Positions 59,632 to 64,000 of a DNA stretch of 64,000 bases are shown here, in pieces; position 1 is the first letter of the stretch, and each line of letters starts with the position of its first letter. The position numbers were made by a program, and so were the translations under genes. The stretch is from Chimonanthus salicifolius. Lineage: Eukaryota > Streptophyta > Magnoliopsida > Laurales > Calycanthaceae. Below the pieces are notes generated by a model. The model saw only the letters and a program-made list of their open reading frames with translations. It searched no databases and was not told the DNA's origin. The stretch covers positions 7,150,207 to 7,214,206 of the forward strand of contig CM023536.1 of the NCBI GenBank assembly GCA_013350335.1. The letters are read 5' to 3'.

Positions 59632-60002
59632 TTTTATTTAGCTCATGTCCTAATCACACTAACAATGGTAAATTGAAACATTACTGTTATCATTTGTCGT
59701 CTTTACTAGCTAATGCTATTTAGGCTTGTATAAGCATTCTTCTGGTCCAATTGGAACCAACATCTTAGATTGAGTTACACATTAATAGGTTAATAAACAA
59801 TTTATTAGTTAATTATCATAAAATTTTCAAAATACAATAATAAATCAATTAATATTTAAAACTCTACTCTCAATTTAATCTCTCACTTAGGGATTGGCCT
59901 AGTTGTAAGACACGTAGACACCTTCGATCATAAAAAAAAAAAAAAAAAAATTAATCTCTCACTACTCGACTACTTTAAGTTTTTACGATGATCTCTCTCT
60001 AC

Positions 60003-61434
60003 TAGGGGTGAAACTTGGGTTGGGTTTTGACCCGAACCTGACCCTGACTGACCCGGCCCGAAAATAGTGTGGCATGGGTTATAGAAATTATAAACTAGGG
60101 TCGGGTTGGGTTAGGGAAAAAAAAAACCCGACTGAATTCGGGTCGGGTTGGGCTGAAGAATTTAAATTTCAACCCGACCTGACCCGACCCAATCTGAAAA
60201 AAACCCGATCTGAAAAAACCCGATCCGGAAAAACCCGACCCGAATTCATAACTTAAATAAAACCCTAAACACATTTGAAACCCATTCATATGCGGTCTGC
60301 CTCTTCCACTTCCTCTTCGGTTTCCCCTCTTTCGAAAATTGATAACCTCTTCCGCTTTCGCTTCCGCTTCCTCTTCCCCTCTTTCTTAATAGTGAGCTTT
60401 GCAGTGGACTACGAGTTCGCAGCAAGGACAAAAGTAACAGGGGAGTTTGTGAGCAAGTATAAGGGTAACTACACCTTTACTGGTGGAAAGGTAGTTGGTT
60501 ACAGAAACCTATTTGCTATCAAATGGACGGATTTCATAGCCGAGGACAGTCCCTACTTAGTAATGGCGTACTCCACCTGAGAGCAGAGCTCACCATTAAG
60601 AAACACTAAGTGCAAGTGTTCCAAACTCATATTGTACTAGGTTAGTTTCACATCCAATATCTAACTCAAGTACATATAGGAGGAAGAGCTTGCCTTTGGT
60701 TGTTTATGTACTCGCTTCTATGTTGTATAACATGCACATTTATGGCAAATTATCGGGTGATAGTTTGTTTGATATTGTAATTTAGACAGAAAACCTTTTG
60801 TCTCTAGCTTGTGGTGAAATATTTGCCATGGGTAAGAAATGTAAATGCCTGCTCTACTGCTGCTAACTGGATTTGTTTTCCCTGGTTGAGTTACTAACTG
60901 TATTAGGAGACGATTGTGAAAGATGAAAGAAGAAAAATCACATTTCATAGGCCCATCTAACCCATAATACAGATATAACAGTTGTTAACAATCTCAAATC
61001 AGTAAAAAAAATTACAAAATGTCGTTGTATGGTGCACTCTTTCAGACACATCCAATTGATGAGAACTATTGGATTGATATTCTTTTGATATTGATAGTGA
61101 AGAATAAACCTAATGTCATAGCCAGACAACATATTGGTGCTGTAGATAATCATTTCTCAAAATGAAATATAATCTTCATCTTTTGGTGAAAATATGGAGA
61201 GATTGTCTTGTAGAAATGCCACCATATAAGGAAGGAAAGGTCCACTCGGGCTAACTCGGGTCGGGTCGGGTCGGGTCAACTCTCGGGTTGAGAGTATTAG
61301 CAATTCGGGTCAGGTTGGGTTGACATACTCGGGTTTGCAATTCAGGTCGGGTCGGGTAGGGTTCAAATTTTTTTGACATGGATTAGGGTTGGGTTTGTCA
61401 AAACCCGGCCCATTCGACCCGAGTTTCAGCCCCA
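60003..61434. mobile_element. hAT-type element with captured sequence (Pack-type)
   Basis: Inverted ends TAGGGGTGAAACTTGGGTTG and (backwards) TGGGGCTGAAACTCGGGTCG belong to the GGGTCGG family. CTCTCTAC occurs at 59995-60002 and 61435-61442; it is partly low-complexity but matches at 8 of 8. At 1432 bp it is about four times longer than other members. The middle is unlike them and contains an open coding stretch (see 60293-60580). Confidence 0.7.
60293..60580 (+). pseudogene. Captured gene fragment of unknown family
   Basis: Open frame with ATG at 60293 and TGA at 60578. The first part is low-complexity (Ser-rich, then RFRFRF). The second part looks like real protein: [15 protein letters not shown], then [19 protein letters not shown] and [14 protein letters not shown] do not recognise the family. 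The lack of matching flanks in other family members suggests it was copied from a host gene. It may be spliced or dead; expression cannot be judged. Confidence 0.4.
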
Positions 61435-61442
61435 CTCTCTAC

Positions 61443-61761
61443 CATAACCCATTTTTTGTTTTATTCAAATCTCTTCGTAATATTCACCAATAACTATGAT
61501 CAAAGTTGGGGATATAAAGAAAGATGCTTCCACACCTTTACAATTAAACTGATTCTATGTGCCGCAAAGCTGTTTTATACTTTACACTCCTATATGTATT
61601 AGTATATGCCCCTCATTAGAACTACATAAATTGTAACCTTATCTACTCATTATTCTTTATTATGTTGCATGCTCGTTTATTTAAGAAAAAATTCTCCCCA
61701 CCCATTGACATTTACAAAGGGTTAAGGGTATATATTGGATGTTATAAGATATAGGAGTTCT
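61443..61761. other. Intergenic
   Basis: Nothing identified. Confidence 0.5.
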
Positions 61762-62385
61762 TGTAATGGCTGGCCCAAAAATTCAGGCTTAGGGCTTGGC
61801 TCAGCATGATATTGTCTGCTCTTGATCTAAACAGGGCCCGCACAGTTTTGCATTAGGCCTGATCCAACAGGTAGGCCCAAAATGTGTTACCGTGTTATCA
61901 GAGTACGCAGCGGTGATATTGTCCTCTTTGGACACATAGGTCCAACCTCATTGACTGACCCACAACCCTCAAGGCTTTGTTCCCCACTCAGGAACGCGTC
62001 ATGTTGATGGGAGGGGCACTGCCACTTATAAACCCCCTCCCAAACTACTGCATTTCTAATGTGGGACCTTTACAACACCCACACACGCCATTCTCACTGC
62101 TAGGTGTCGGTTCAACCCACACAGCCCTGTTTCACCATTTCAGCCCTCTTTTGGGTTGAGCTTCTGGACTTTTCCAGATTAGGGCCCTTTAAATCCACCT
62201 CCCTTAAGCCCAAAGCCGCCCTCGGCTTGACCCGATGAATCCAGTGGAAAGTCTACACAATCCGAGTGTTGAACTCGACTCTGATACCATTTTCAACGGC
62301 TCGACCAAAAAATTCAGACTTAGGGCCTGACTCTGCATGATATTGTCCGCTCTGGACTCACACGGTTTTGCATTGGATTCAAAAT
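61762..62385 (-). mobile_element. TRIM-like LTR element
   Basis: Repeats at about 61762-61860 and 62291-62370 share CATGATATTGTC and ACGGTTTTGCATT-like parts. On minus, TGGTATCAGAG (62279-62289) follows the second repeat, as expected for a tRNA-Met primer site. The middle has CACTTATAAACCCC and CTAATGTGGGACC, typical of plant short LTR elements. Confidence 0.6.
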
Positions 62386-63091
62386 TCCCTCCTATGATTG
62401 ATAGGGTCAAACTTCACCTAATACAACCTACGTGAACTCAGATAGGATTTCGAGTCAACAACTTTTATTTAGTTTTTTGAGACATGTAAAAAAACACATC
62501 TGAATTACTCAACTCAATAGAATTTCAAATTGAGTTGAAAATTTTTTTTTTTTTTTAATTGTGTTCTGTATACATTCCACATAACTTTATTGGTCCATCG
62601 ACTATGCCATTGATGCTTTCGCTATTACAGTTTTTGAAAGACAATCAACAAACACTACAAATAAATTGGACATCGATATTTACGTGGTTCGGTGAACACC
62701 TACCTACGTCTACAGAGCGACTAAATCCACTATAAAAGTAAAGAGAGAAAATTAGTACAAGATACAATATGAATGACTCCCTGAGTTTTAGTCACAAACC
62801 TAAGACTCGAGTCCCTTGTACAATACACCTTGCTACCTTCAACTAAGTCCAAGTTACTCCTCTCCTACTTGCATTGTCAATCTAAAAGAAATAACCCTTC
62901 TTCTTACTGCACATTGTTCTTGGGATATTAACGGTGATTGGTAATTTTGAAATATTTTTAAATTCTCAGATTTTTACCAGATTATTAACAGAAAAATCTC
63001 CCTGAAAATATAATATTTTAAAAATAGTTTTATATAATTATTAGGCCCACTAAAGCTCAATGTGGTTTTAAACCCAAGCCAGAGACAGATC
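62386..63091. other. Intergenic, retroelement-like patch
   Basis: TTTACGTGGTTCGGTGAACACC (about 62678-62699) resembles a motif common in plant LTRs. No element ends found. Confidence 0.4.
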
Positions 63092-63319
63092 TAGGGGTCA
63101 AAAAGCCGAGATCTCGGGCCCACGAATATCGCCCGATATCTCGGCCTATATTTCTTTTTCTCTTTGTCAAATCTCGTCTATATCGGCGAGATCTCAGTTA
63201 TATTGGCCGAGATCTCGCCTGTACGGTCGATATATCTCATATCGATTGAGATATATCGGATGTCCAAAATTCAAGATATCTTGGCCGATACGAGATGTAT
63301 CGGGCGAGATTTGGACCCA
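63092..63319. mobile_element. ATCGGCCGATAT-family element, decayed
   Basis: TAGGGGTCAAAAAGCCGAGA at the left and CGGGCGAGATTTGGACCC at the right, with GATATCTCGGCC-type repeats between. No clear duplication. Confidence 0.5.
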
Positions 63320-64000
63320 AAGACCAATCCACCAAGTAGAAATGTTGGATAAAACCTTATCGAAACCTACCAATGAAAGAAAACATGGGGAAGGCAACAT
63401 GTTAATGTGGAACAAACATACGTGGAAGATGGATGACCCTACACTAAGTTAGGCCCAAAAGATCATTGTCGTCGGCTCATCAGAGAAAGCTACAAGTATG
63501 TGAAAAAGAGATGGGCCCCACATGTATTATTGATTTCAACGTCATTAGTACTTACAAAATGGTGAGACCCCCTTAAGCGAAAGAATCTGATCTCCCACTC
63601 GTGCCACGTGGCCAGTGTTGGCTCTCTGTTGCACCTATTTGGCTTTAATAGTTTAAAATTTATATTTTATATTTACCAAAATGATTGAATACGGTATTTT
63701 TTAAAATAAATCCATCTATTATCATACATTATTGTATGATGTTCTTTAGCGTCAACAACACCACTATACTTTTTATTTCTCTATATATTTATTTTAAATC
63801 TTATTTAAATAATTAGTACTTTATTAAATACTCAATAGAATTTATTAATTCGATATATAAGACATCTCTATCTCATATTGGAGATGAGATTAATTCCACA
63901 GAAATACAAAACTGCCCTTAAACTTGGGAGGAGTTAAACCCAAGACTTCTAGAATAATTCTAAAAGTTTAGACCAATTGAATTACTAGTGAAATAAAATT
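63320..64000. other. Intergenic to window end
   Basis: No coding or repeat structure recognised. Confidence 0.5.

Overview
This is nuclear DNA of a flowering plant, probably a woody or lignifying species; the lineage cannot be fixed from the window. The evidence is AT-rich intergenic DNA, GT-AG introns, plant-type MITEs and SINEs, and multi-exon laccase genes with the classic plant six-exon layout.

The core is a laccase (multicopper oxidase, EC 1.10.3.2) cluster. Gene A lies on + (11761-14653). Genes B (19050-22896), C (28117-31169), D (38520-42877) and E (48301-51344) lie on -. All have six exons of about 87/152/245/129/945-966/131 bp. B, C and E are intact (562, 569 and 569 aa). A has two 1-bp indels near the end of exon 5, giving a premature stop before the last copper motif. 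D has four 1-bp insertions. Two laccase relics lie on + (about 34388-34434 and 55328-56740).

B+C with their flanks (about 18.67-34.43 kb) and D+E with theirs (about 38.14-55.38 kb) are two copies of one tandem segmental duplication. Gene A is a further, inverted copy, closest to C and E. Insertions present in one unit and absent at the matching site of the other order the events and give exact element ends.

The rest is transposon-rich intergenic DNA. It holds a GGGTCGG-rich hAT-type MITE family, a second hAT-type family filled with ATCGGCCGATAT-like palindromes, Tip100-like hAT elements, Stowaway and hairpin MITEs, tRNA-derived SINEs, two TRIM-like elements, a truncated LINE, and three large fold-back elements (4379-5815, 36795-38126, 58514-59631) built from one palindromic module of about 300 bp. 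One hAT-type element (60003-61434) appears to carry a captured gene fragment. One small gene for a Pro/His-rich protein lies at 16560-16859 on -.

The encoded laccases carry signal peptides, so they should act in the cell wall on phenolic substrates. The cluster is best read as a recently expanded array in which some copies are decaying and others look homogenised.
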